Source: Pseudomonadota bacterium (GTDB lineage Bacteria; Pseudomonadota; Gammaproteobacteria; Xanthomonadales; Xanthomonadaceae). From it: 13,686 bases of DNA. Below the pieces are notes generated by a model, which saw only the letters and a program-made list of their open reading frames with translations, was not told where the DNA came from and did no database searches. Below, piece after piece: positions 1 to 6,713 of this stretch. The position numbers and the translations under genes were made by a program. Each line of letters opens with the position of its first letter. Position 1 is the first letter of the stretch. The DNA lies in the NCBI GenBank assembly GCA_023399815.1, contig JAEWOJ010000170.1:1-13686 (forward strand), in the 5' to 3' direction.

Positions 1-1361
1 CCCATGGCATAGAGCATGTAGGTGTAGTCCCAGACGCGCTCCTTGATCAGCGGCCCGGAATCGGCGACCTGCCTGGCCAGGGCGATGGCCTCGGCGCGCC
101 GGCCCGCGCGCCACAGCGCGTTGGCGCGGTCGAGCCGCGCCGCCCAGCTGTCCGGTGCGATCCCGGCGATGCGCGCGCGCGCCTGCCGCGCCTCGTCGCG
201 CAGCCGCCCGGCCTGCGCGCCGCCGATCTCGTGCGCCACCGCGTCCAGCGAATCGGCCAGCGCCTCCAGGCACAGCACGCAGCGCGGGTCCAGCGCCACC
301 ATCTCGCGCGCCAGCTGCAGGCGCTCCTGGTCATGGGCGAAGTCGAACAGCTCGTTCATCGCGATGCCGCGCCAGCGCAGGTAGCGCTCGTAGGCCTCCA
401 CGTTCGTGGTGCCGCCCTGCGCGCGGCTGAACGCCGCCACGTCCAGTTTCACGCTCAGCGCCTGGGCGACGTCGCGCGAGATCTCCTGCTGGATCGCGAA
501 TACGTCGCGCAGTTCGCGCGCGTAGGTCCTGGACCACAGGTGGGCGCCATCGGTGGCGCGGACGAGCTGCGCGGTGACCCGCAGCGCGTCGCCCTCGCGG
601 CGCACGCTGCCTTCCAGCAGGTAGGCGACGCCGAGTTTGCGGCCGATGGAGCGCAGATCCTCGCTCCTGCCCTTGAACGAAAAGCTCGAGGTGCGACCCA
701 CCACCCGCAGCGCCTGCGCCTGCGCCAACTGGTCGAGGATTTCCTCGGCCAGCCCATCGGCCAGGTATTCCTGGTCGCGCGCGCGGGAAAGATCGACGAA
801 CGGCAATACCGCCAGCGAGGGCAGGGCGGGCGTGCCGGCCGGCGCGACGGGTGCCGCGTGGTCGTCCCTGCGCGACAGCCAGGCGGTGGCGACCGCCAGC
901 AGCAATACTGCGGCGATGGCGACGGGCCAGGGAATGCGCGGCCGGGATGATTCCGCGGTCGCCGCCGCTGCGGGCATGGCCGGCACTGCCGCGGCATCGG
1001 TATCGGTCCGCGATTCCGCCGTCGCGGAGGATGGCGCTCCACAGGCGGGCAGGTCGAAGCGGTAGCCGACGCCGTACACCGTATGCAGCAGGCGCGGATG
1101 CAGCGCGTCCTCGCCCAGCGCCTGGCGCAGCAGGCTCATGATCCGGTTCAGCACGCCCGGGGTGACGTGCCGGTGGCCCCAGACCGCATCCAGGATCTCG
1201 TCGCGGGTGAATACCCGTCCGGGCGAGGCGGCCAGCAGCGCCAACACGGCGAAGGCCTTGGGTTCCAGCGTCAGCTCGCCGCCGCCACGCCACAACCGCC
1301 GGCCCGCGAAGTCGATGACCAGGTCGTCGAAGGCAAGGTGGTCCGGAGCAGGCTGCGGCAT
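1..1361 (-). CDS. Winged-helix transmembrane regulator (CadC-like, TolB-N/TPR type), C-terminus cut by window edge
   Basis: Reading the minus strand from the ATG at 1361-1359 gives 453 residues with no stop before the window edge, so the gene is partial. Residues about 10-103 form an OmpR-type winged helix: 'LTLEPKAFAVLALLAASPG', then 'RDEILDAVWG', and the closing wing 'TVYGVGYRF'. A linker rich in Ala, Ser and Thr follows, then one membrane segment at about 144-163 (PWPVAIAAVLLLAVATAWL). Residues about 182-305 match the TolB-N-like domain of CadC-type regulators and some adenylate cyclases (SLAVLPF, GLAEEILDQL, YLLEGSVRREGD, 'HLWSRTY'). The remainder looks like TPR helices. The layout suggests a one-component regulator with a cytoplasmic DNA-binding head and periplasmic TolB-like/TPR sensor. 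A weak GGGAA sits 4 nt before the start. It is divergent from the TPR protein at 1574, which is its likely target. The signal sensed is unknown. Confidence 0.88.
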   Translation of the reverse strand, partial: MPQPAPDHLAFDDLVIDFAGRRLWRGGGELTLEPKAFAVLALLAASPGRVFTRDEILDAVWGHRHVTPGVLNRIMSLLRQALGEDALHPRLLHTVYGVGYRFDLPACGAPSSATAESRTDTDAAAVPAMPAAAATAESSRPRIPWPVAIAAVLLLAVATAWLSRRDDHAAPVAPAGTPALPSLAVLPFVDLSRARDQEYLADGLAEEILDQLAQAQALRVVGRTSSFSFKGRSEDLRSIGRKLGVAYLLEGSVRREGDALRVTAQLVRATDGAHLWSRTYARELRDVFAIQQEISRDVAQALSVKLDVAAFSRAQGGTTNVEAYERYLRWRGIAMNELFDFAHDQERLQLAREMVALDPRCVLCLEALADSLDAVAHEIGGAQAGRLRDEARQARARIAGIAPDSWAARLDRANALWRAGRRAEAIALARQVADSGPLIKERVWDYTYMLYAM

Positions 1362-1460
1362 ACGGTTCCCGGCGGGTGGCCCCGGTCGCGGCGAGTATAG
1401 GGCGCAACCCGTGGCGGCCGGCCGGTGCCTTCCGGTGCGTTTCCCGGCCATCCTGAGACT

Positions 1461-1482
1461 CGCCCAAGGTTCGCCTAAAGAT
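1461..1482. promoter_or_regulatory. 11-bp tandem direct repeat, candidate operator of the wHTH regulator
   Basis: TCGCCCAAGGT (1461-1471) is followed directly by TCGCCTAAAGA (1472-1482); 8 of 11 positions match. A third, weaker unit starting TCGGCC follows in phase at 1483. OmpR/PhoB-type winged helices are known to bind tandem half-sites about 10-11 bp apart, and this repeat lies in the 212-bp intergenic region between such a regulator and its divergent neighbour, about 92 bp before the neighbour's ATG. That it is the binding site is inference. TAAAGA within the second unit could also serve as a poor -10 element. The rest of 1362-1573 shows nothing else I can name. Confidence 0.4.
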
Positions 1483-1573
1483 CGGCCGGCATGGCGATGG
1501 CAGGCTGGCGGCACGCCCTGCGTCCACCGCAGGCGCGCCCTTCCGCCTGTCGTCTCCTTCCAGGGGAACCGCC

Positions 1574-3370
1574 ATGAAAAAGCCCTCGTCCCGCCTCATC
1601 CTCCTGTCCGTCGGGTTGGCCGGCGCCTGCGGTCCGGCCAGCCTGCTGGGAAGGTCGGAAGACGCGCCGGTGGCGTACGACGCCGTGCTCGACCCGCGCG
1701 GCGCCGCCTGTGCCTCGCCCGCCGCCGGCCGCCCCGCGCTGCTCGCCGCGCTGGTGCTGGCGCAGACCGCCGAAACCCGGCCCTTCCCGGTGTTGCCCAT
1801 GAAGGCCGCCGACGGCGCGGTGCCGCTGTACGACAACCTCGGCGGCCTGACCCTGGAGGTCGGCACGCGGAATGCGCGTGCGCAGGCGTACTTCGACCAG
1901 GGCCTGCGCTGGGCGTTCGCGTTCAACCACGCCGAGGCGCAGCGCGCGTTCCAGGCCGCGCAACGGGAAGACCCGGCGCTGGCGATGGCGCATTGGGGCG
2001 AGGCCTTCGTGCTGGGGCCGAACATCAACGCGCCGATGCTGCCCGACGCCGTCGCGCCGGCATTCGCGGCGCTGTCCCGGGCGCTGGAACTGGCGCCCGC
2101 CGCGCCGGAGAAGGACCGCGCGCTGATCGCGGCGCTGCGGCAGCGCTACTCGGCCGACCCGGGAGCCGACCGCGCGGCGCTGGACGCCGCTTTCGCCGAC
2201 GCGATGCGGACCGTGGCCGCGCGGTACGCGCACGACGACACGGTGCAGGCGCTCTACGCCGAATCGGTCATGGACACGCAGCCGTGGGACTACTGGGAGG
2301 CGGCGGGAACCCGGCCCAAGGGCCGTGCCGGCGAGATGCTCGCGGTGCTGGAGACGGTCCTCGCGCGCAATCCCGACCACCCCGGCGCGATCCATCTCTA
2401 CATCCATGCCGTCGAGGCATCCGCCACGCCGGAACGCGGCCTGCCCCACGCCCGGCGCCTGGCCGCGCTGATGCCCGGTGCCGGGCACATCGTGCACATG
2501 CCCGCGCACATCTACTACCGTATGGGCCTGTTCAAGGAGTCGATGGAGATCAACCGGCGCGCGATGGCCGTCGACGAGGCGTACTTCGCGACCTCGCCGT
2601 CCGACCCGTTGTACAAGGCCGCCTATTACCCGCACAACATCCACTTCGTGCTGGTGTCCGCGCAGATGGGCGGCGACGGCGCGACCGCGATCGCCGCCGC
2701 GGACAGGCTGGACGCGGCGCTGGCCGACGAGGTCGTCGCCGGGTATCCGCTGCTCGAACCGATCAAGGCCGCGCCCTACCTCGCGCACGCCGTGTTCAGC
2801 CCGCCCGCGGACATCCTCGCTCTGGAAACGCCGCCGGAAAACCAGGTGATCGTGGCGGCGCTGGCGCACCATGCGCGCGCGCTGGCGCACGCCGCGCGGC
2901 GCGACTTCGATGACGCGCAACGCGAGATCGACGCCATCGCCAGCATCGAACGGACCGCCGGCTTCCAGCCCTATCTCGACTGGTACATGCCCGGAAAGGA
3001 AATCGTGCAGACCGCGCGGCTGGTGGCAGGCGCGCGCCTGGCCGACGCGCGCGGCGACCTGGCAGGGGCCGCCAGGGCCTATGAGGAGGCCGTCGCCGTG
3101 GAGGATTCGCTTGCCTACATGGAACCGCCGTACTGGTATTACCCCATCCGCCAGTCGCTGGGGTCGGTCTACCTGCGGCAGGGCCGGCTCGACGCGGCGG
3201 AGCGGGTGCTGCGCGAGTCGCTGCTGCGCGCACGCGGCAACGGCTGGGCGTTGGCGGGGCTGGTGGAGGTCTACAGGCGCAAGGGCGACGCGGGCGCGGA
3301 GAAAGCGGCGCGGCAGGCGTACGACAACGCGTGGTTCGGCGGCAAGGCGCCGGACATCGCGCGGTTGTGA
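1574..3370 (+). CDS. Exported TPR-repeat protein with histidine cluster, function unknown
   Basis: 598 residues; ATG at 1574 follows AGGGGA (1562-1567) at 6 nt, so the start is well supported. The N-terminus has two Lys, a hydrophobic run, and LAGAC with Cys at residue 19. This is either a weak lipobox (Ala rather than Leu at -3) or an ordinary signal peptide, so export is likely but lipidation is doubtful. TPR-like helical pairs appear at about 85-130, 250-275, 310-340 and 480-590. The central part carries HLYIH (H274, H278) and HIVHMPAHIYYR (H305, H308, H312). From memory this His block and the segment 'FDQGLRWAFAFNHAEAQRAF' recur in a widespread family of uncharacterised bacterial TPR proteins. 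Metal binding is a guess. It is divergent from the wHTH regulator and probably controlled by it. No enzymatic domain is recognisable. Confidence 0.85.
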   Translation: MKKPSSRLILLSVGLAGACGPASLLGRSEDAPVAYDAVLDPRGAACASPAAGRPALLAALVLAQTAETRPFPVLPMKAADGAVPLYDNLGGLTLEVGTRNARAQAYFDQGLRWAFAFNHAEAQRAFQAAQREDPALAMAHWGEAFVLGPNINAPMLPDAVAPAFAALSRALELAPAAPEKDRALIAALRQRYSADPGADRAALDAAFADAMRTVAARYAHDDTVQALYAESVMDTQPWDYWEAAGTRPKGRAGEMLAVLETVLARNPDHPGAIHLYIHAVEASATPERGLPHARRLAALMPGAGHIVHMPAHIYYRMGLFKESMEINRRAMAVDEAYFATSPSDPLYKAAYYPHNIHFVLVSAQMGGDGATAIAAADRLDAALADEVVAGYPLLEPIKAAPYLAHAVFSPPADILALETPPENQVIVAALAHHARALAHAARRDFDDAQREIDAIASIERTAGFQPYLDWYMPGKEIVQTARLVAGARLADARGDLAGAARAYEEAVAVEDSLAYMEPPYWYYPIRQSLGSVYLRQGRLDAAERVLRESLLRARGNGWALAGLVEVYRRKGDAGAEKAARQAYDNAWFGGKAPDIARL

Positions 3371-3548
3371 GGCCGCATGCGTGCGCACGGCTGTCGCCGG
3401 GACATGGGCCTCGAGCCCACCGCCGCGCCGGGACCGGTGTCTGCCGTGAAGCCTCGCCGGCGGGGCCGGCCGCTTCCCGCACGCGGCGACGCGGACGGGG
3501 TGGCCGTTCCGGGACAGGCCGCGCCTGGTCCGGAAGGAGCGGGCAGGT

Positions 3549-3938
3549 TCAGCGGCCGGCTGCCAGCGCGGCCAGCACGATCAGCGCCGCCGCGCAGGCG
3601 AAGCCGCCCAGCCACGCCAGGCTGCGCAGCGGCGGCTTGTCGCCGACGTAGAACAGGCCATGCAGGACGCGGAACACGACGAAGGCGATGGCGAGCGCAT
3701 TGATCGTCTGCGCTTCCACGCCGGCCAGCTGCGCCAGGATCACGCCGGCGGCGAAGGGCGCGAAGTTCTCGAAGGCATTCAGGTGCGCCGCGTTGGCGCG
3801 CTGCACGAGGTAGTTGTCGCTCTTCGCGGCCCAGGCGCGCGGATTGCGGTTGTTGTAGCCGGGCCGTGCCTTGGCCACGGCCGTCCAGACGTAGGGCAAT
3901 ACCGCGGCGATCAACACACACCAGTAGGCGGGCGACAT
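3549..3938 (-). CDS. MAPEG family membrane protein
   Basis: 129 residues read on the minus strand. The frame stays open further upstream (to about 4400), but the ATG at 3938-3936 is chosen because GGAAGGAG lies 7 nt before it and the protein then begins directly with a membrane helix (MSPAYWCVLIAAVLPYVW). Four hydrophobic segments fall at about 2-22, 56-72, 76-98 and 106-126. The motif NAFENFAPFAAGVILAQ with the preceding NxRAW and Arg/Asn-rich loop is typical of MAPEG proteins (membrane-associated proteins in eicosanoid and glutathione metabolism). Bacterial members are inner-membrane proteins of mostly unknown function; glutathione-linked activity cannot be read from sequence alone. It is convergent with the TPR gene (177-bp gap without a supported gene or clear terminator) and divergent from arfB. 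Confidence 0.88.
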   Translation of the reverse strand: MSPAYWCVLIAAVLPYVWTAVAKARPGYNNRNPRAWAAKSDNYLVQRANAAHLNAFENFAPFAAGVILAQLAGVEAQTINALAIAFVVFRVLHGLFYVGDKPPLRSLAWLGGFACAAALIVLAALAAGR

Positions 3939-4040
3939 GGGGCTGCTCCTTCCGGAAGTCTGCGCGCAGCCTAGCAGCCATGCCCGCGGGCCGGAAGGCG
4001 GCCGCTCCCGCCGCGTTGCCACGCGCGGCCGGCGGAGCGG

Positions 4041-4059
4041 GCCGATACAATCGGCGCCC
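4041..4059 (+). promoter_or_regulatory. Candidate promoter giving a leaderless arfB mRNA, with overlapping palindrome
   Basis: TACAAT at 4046-4051 differs from the -10 consensus by one base and ends 8 nt before the arfB ATG at 4060, so transcription would start at or next to the ATG. No Shine-Dalgarno sequence is present. The -10 box sits inside a perfect inverted repeat GCCGAT-ACA-ATCGGC (4041-4055), which could be an operator or chance. No -35 is found at normal spacing; TTGCCA at 4016-4021 is 24 bp away, too far. Leaderless messages are common in xanthomonads. Confidence 0.4.
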
Positions 4060-4491
4060 ATGGCCACCCTCTCGCTTGCCGTCGACGCGTCGCTGGCGAT
4101 CCCGGAAACGGAGATCGTCGAGCGCTTCGTGCGCGCCAGCGGCGCCGGCGGGCAGAACGTCAACAAGGTTTCCAGCGCGGTCGAGCTGCGTTTCGACGTG
4201 GCCGGCTCGCCGTCGCTGCCGGAACCGCTGCGCGCGCGCCTGCTGGCGCGGCGCGACCGGCGCCTCACCGACGAAGGCGTGCTGGTGATCGACGCGCAGC
4301 GCTTCCGCACCCAGGAACGCAACCGCGCCGACGCGCGCGAGCGCCTGGCCGACTTCATCCGCGCGGGGATGGCGGTGCCCAAGGCGCGGGTCGCGACCAA
4401 GCCGACCTACGGCTCCAGGCTGCGCCGGCTGGACGAGAAGAAGGGGCGCGCGCAGATCAAGCGCGGCCGTTCGCAACGCAACTGGGAGTAA
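4060..4491 (+). CDS. arfB: Alternative ribosome-rescue factor, peptidyl-tRNA hydrolase ArfB (YaeJ)
   Basis: 143 residues, close to the roughly 140 of Escherichia coli ArfB. The GGQ motif of release factors is at residues 30-32 (SGAGGQNVNKV), where the family hydrolyses the ester bond of peptidyl-tRNA on ribosomes stalled without a stop codon. The C-terminus is a basic tail (KKGRAQIKRGRSQRNWE) that in the family enters the empty mRNA channel. Release-factor codon-recognition domains are absent, which separates it from PrfA/PrfB. The frame is open upstream to about 3937, but the ATG at 4060 is chosen because the protein then aligns with the family and a -10-like TACAAT lies just upstream; no ribosome-binding site is seen. 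Its stop is 3 nt from the next start, so it heads an operon with the acyltransferase and photolyase. Confidence 0.93.
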   Translation: MATLSLAVDASLAIPETEIVERFVRASGAGGQNVNKVSSAVELRFDVAGSPSLPEPLRARLLARRDRRLTDEGVLVIDAQRFRTQERNRADARERLADFIRAGMAVPKARVATKPTYGSRLRRLDEKKGRAQIKRGRSQRNWE

Positions 4492-4494
4492 CGC

Positions 4495-5112
4495 TTGGAC
4501 AACACGCCGTCGCCGGGCAGCCTTCCGGTCGTACCTCCGGTTCCGCCAAACGTGCCGCGCGTGCGTGGCAGCGGTTTCGTCCGCTGGCTGGGGCGCACGA
4601 TCCTGCGCCTGGGCGGCTGGCGCGTGACCGGGCCGATCCCGGACCTGCGCAAGGCGGTGGTCATTGCCGCGCCGCATTCGTCCAACTGGGACGGCATCTG
4701 GGGCCTGGCGGCGAAGATGGCGCTGGGCCTCGAAGCGCGCATCCTCGGCAAGGACAAGCTGTTCTGGTGGCCGCTGGGCGCGATCCTGCGCGGCATGGGC
4801 GTGGTGCCGCTGGACCGCAGTTCGCCGCAGGGCACGGTGGGGCAGGCGGTGGCGATGATCCAGGGCAGCGAGTGCATCTGGTTCGCGCTGGCGCCGGAAG
4901 GCACGCGCAAGCCGGTGAAGGAGTGGAAGAGCGGTTTCATCCGCATCGCGCGGATGGCGCAGGTGCCGATCGTGCCGGTGTATTTCCACTACCCGGACAA
5001 GACCATCGGCATGGGCGCGCCGTTCCACACCAGCGGCGACGATGCCGCCGACATGGCCGCGATCCGCCAGTGGTACCGGCCGTGGATCGGCCGCAACCGC
5101 GGCACGGTCTGA
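4495..5112 (+). CDS. 1-acyl-glycerol-3-phosphate acyltransferase-like protein (PlsC superfamily)
   Basis: 205 residues with a TTG start at 4495, preceded by GGGAG (4484-4488) at 6 nt; no ATG in frame would keep the N-terminal part. The HX4D catalytic motif is H61-S-S-N-W-D66, the phosphate/acceptor motif is EGTR at 135-138 (APEGTRKP), and the hydrophobic block IVPVYFHYP at 159-167 matches the last conserved block. These place it in the PlsC/LPLAT acyltransferase superfamily, which transfers acyl chains to lysophospholipids or related acceptors at the inner membrane. No clear membrane helix is present, apart from a hydrophobic stretch near 84-104. The acceptor is not predictable. The N-terminal 25 residues are Pro-rich. 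The ribosome-binding site lies inside the end of arfB, so translation is probably coupled. Confidence 0.88.
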   Translation: MDNTPSPGSLPVVPPVPPNVPRVRGSGFVRWLGRTILRLGGWRVTGPIPDLRKAVVIAAPHSSNWDGIWGLAAKMALGLEARILGKDKLFWWPLGAILRGMGVVPLDRSSPQGTVGQAVAMIQGSECIWFALAPEGTRKPVKEWKSGFIRIARMAQVPIVPVYFHYPDKTIGMGAPFHTSGDDAADMAAIRQWYRPWIGRNRGTV

Positions 5113-5115
5113 ACG

Positions 5116-6549
5116 ATGGGCGTCGCGCTGGTCTGGCTGCGCGACGACCTGCGCCTGGACGACCAGCCGGCCCTGCGCGCGGCGCTGGAGCGCGGCCTGC
5201 GGCCGCTGCCGGTCTACATCCACGCGCCGGAGGAGGAGGGTGCATGGGCGCCCGGGGCGGCGTCGATGGCGTGGCGCCGGCGCTCGCTGGCGGCGCTGGC
5301 CGGTGCGCTGGAACGCCGCGGATCGCGCCTGCTGCTGTTGCGCGGACCCACGCTCGACACCCTGCAGATGCTGGCCGCACGTACCGGCGCCGAAGCGGTG
5401 CTGTGGACGCGGCGCTATGAGCCGGCCATCGAACAGCGCGACGCGCACATCAAGCGCAGCCTGCGCCAGGCCGGGCTGCACGCGGAGAGCTTCAACGGCG
5501 CGCTGCTGTTCGAGCCGTGGGAACTGGCGACCCGGCAGGGCGATCCCTACCGCGTGTTCACGCCGTTCTGGAAATCGGCGCGCGCGCACTGGCGTGCGCC
5601 GGCCACGTGGGATGCGCCGGCACGCCTGCCCCCGCTGGACGCGGTGGACGTGCTCGCGGGCGAGGCCCTGGACGCCCTGCTGCCGGCGCCGGTCCCGGCC
5701 TGGGACGCCGGCTTCTGGCAGCGCTTCACGCCCGGCGAGGACGGCGCGCGCGCGGCATTGCGGGCCTTCCTCGGCGGCGCGGTGCACGGCTATGCGCAGG
5801 GCCGCGATTTCGCCGCCGAAGCCGGCACCTCGCGACTGTCGCCGCACCTGCACCACGGCGAGCTGTCGGTGCGGCGCATCGCCGCCGCGGTGCTGGCCGC
5901 CGGCGATGCCATCGCCGAGGCCGATCGCGACCGCTTCCTCGCCGAACTGGGCTGGCGCGAGTTCGCCCACCACGTGCTGCACCATTACCCGCAGGTGCCC
6001 GAGCGCAATCTCGATCCGCGCTTCGACGATTTCCCGTGGGCGGCGCCCGACGAAGCGCTGCTGGGTGCGTGGCGGCACGGCCGCACCGGCGTGCCCATCG
6101 TCGATGCCGGCATGCGCGAGCTGTGGCATACCGGCTGGATGCACAACCGCGTGCGCATGGTGGTGGCGAGCTGGCTGACCAAGCACCTGCGCCAGCACTG
6201 GCTGCAGGGCGCGCGCTGGTTCTGGGACACGCTGGTGGACGCCGACCTGGCCAACAACACCCAGGGCTGGCAGTGGACCGCGGGCACCGGCGCCGACGCG
6301 GCGCCGTACTTCCGCGTGTTCAACCCGGTCAGCCAGGCAAGGCGGTTCGATCCGGACGGCGCCTACATCGCGCGCTGGGTGCCGGAACTGGCGGGACTGC
6401 CGCCGCCGGCGCGCTTCGCGCCCTGGGAACATGCGGAACTGGCGCGCCGGCTGGCGCCGGCCTATCCGCCACGCCCGCAGGTGGACCTGGCCAGCGGGCG
6501 CGCCGACGCGCTGGCCGCCTTCGCCAGCCTGCGCCGCGGCAGGATGTAA
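5116..6549 (+). CDS. phrB: Deoxyribodipyrimidine photolyase, class I
   Basis: 477 residues, near the 472 of Escherichia coli PhrB. The N-terminal alpha/beta photolyase domain begins VALVWLRDDLRLDDQPAL (residues 3-20). The C-terminal FAD-binding domain shows GTSRLSPHLHHGELS, WREF at 280-283, GRTGVPIVDAGMRELWHTGW followed by MHNRVRM, NNTQGWQW at 380-387, and 'DAAPYFRVFNP' from about 394. The Asn pair near the flavin and the Trp residues used in electron transfer appear conserved. The enzyme splits UV-induced cyclobutane pyrimidine dimers using blue light and FADH-. The start follows the acyltransferase stop by 3 nt with no Shine-Dalgarno, implying translational coupling. CRY-DASH is less likely given the PhrB-like motifs and length. 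The antenna chromophore cannot be decided. Confidence 0.95.
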   Translation: MGVALVWLRDDLRLDDQPALRAALERGLRPLPVYIHAPEEEGAWAPGAASMAWRRRSLAALAGALERRGSRLLLLRGPTLDTLQMLAARTGAEAVLWTRRYEPAIEQRDAHIKRSLRQAGLHAESFNGALLFEPWELATRQGDPYRVFTPFWKSARAHWRAPATWDAPARLPPLDAVDVLAGEALDALLPAPVPAWDAGFWQRFTPGEDGARAALRAFLGGAVHGYAQGRDFAAEAGTSRLSPHLHHGELSVRRIAAAVLAAGDAIAEADRDRFLAELGWREFAHHVLHHYPQVPERNLDPRFDDFPWAAPDEALLGAWRHGRTGVPIVDAGMRELWHTGWMHNRVRMVVASWLTKHLRQHWLQGARWFWDTLVDADLANNTQGWQWTAGTGADAAPYFRVFNPVSQARRFDPDGAYIARWVPELAGLPPPARFAPWEHAELARRLAPAYPPRPQVDLASGRADALAAFASLRRGRM

Positions 6550-6552
6550 AAG

Positions 6553-6622
6553 GTAGGAGCGACGCAAGCCGCGACCGGGGCATTCCCGGTAACGCTTCGG
6601 TCGCGACTCGCGTCGCTCCTGC
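6553..6622. repeat. GTAG-type palindromic (REP-like) element with nested hairpins
   Basis: A 22-nt arm at 6555-6576 is matched by its near reverse complement at 6599-6620 (20 of 22 positions). The left end carries GTAG (6553-6556). Inside lies a second hairpin, ACCGGG (6574-6579) / CCCGGT (6585-6590), with a 5-nt loop. Elements beginning GTAGGAGCG and forming such stem-loops are known in Stenotrophomonas, Xanthomonas and relatives as GTAG or SMAG-type REPs mobilised by RAYT transposases. It starts 4 nt after the photolyase stop, so it may also end or stabilise that transcript. Confidence 0.75.
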
Positions 6623-6670
6623 GAAAAAGTCGCCACCATCGGCACATGCCAGCCCACGGCGGACGGAGTA

Positions 6671-6693
6671 GGGTTGTCGGCTGCACGCAACCC
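6671..6693 (+). promoter_or_regulatory. Small inverted repeat upstream of the M3 peptidase
   Basis: GGGTTG (6671-6676) and CAACCC (6688-6693) form a 6-bp inverted repeat with an 11-nt spacer, ending 7 nt before the AGGAG ribosome-binding site (6701-6705). It could be a 5' UTR hairpin or an operator; chance cannot be excluded. No convincing promoter was found in 6550-6713. Confidence 0.25.
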
Positions 6694-6713
6694 GTCCCAC
6701 AGGAGCACGTTAC

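Noticed and set aside
331..2028. Long minus-strand open frame of 565 codons
   Set aside because: It overlaps the regulator and the start of the TPR gene in another frame, is rich in Arg, Ala and Pro, and shows no family motif. It is a high-GC shadow.
1138..2913. Plus-strand open frame of 591 codons overlapping the TPR gene
   Set aside because: The competing frame at 1574-3370 has a ribosome-binding site, signal peptide and TPR pattern; this one is Arg/Gly/Ala-rich without motifs.
3371..3548. Possible terminator between the convergent TPR and MAPEG genes
   Set aside because: A GC-rich imperfect palindrome near 3453-3466 exists, but with a mismatch and no T-run. Not reported as a terminator.
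3939..4400. Upstream extension of the MAPEG gene
   Set aside because: The extra part overlaps arfB antisense and is Arg/Ser-rich; the ATG at 3938 has a strong ribosome-binding site and starts a membrane helix.
3271..6708. Minus-strand open frame of 1145 codons
   Set aside because: It runs antisense through arfB, the acyltransferase and the photolyase, all of which have clear catalytic motifs. Composition (Arg, His, Gln, Ala) is that of an antisense shadow.
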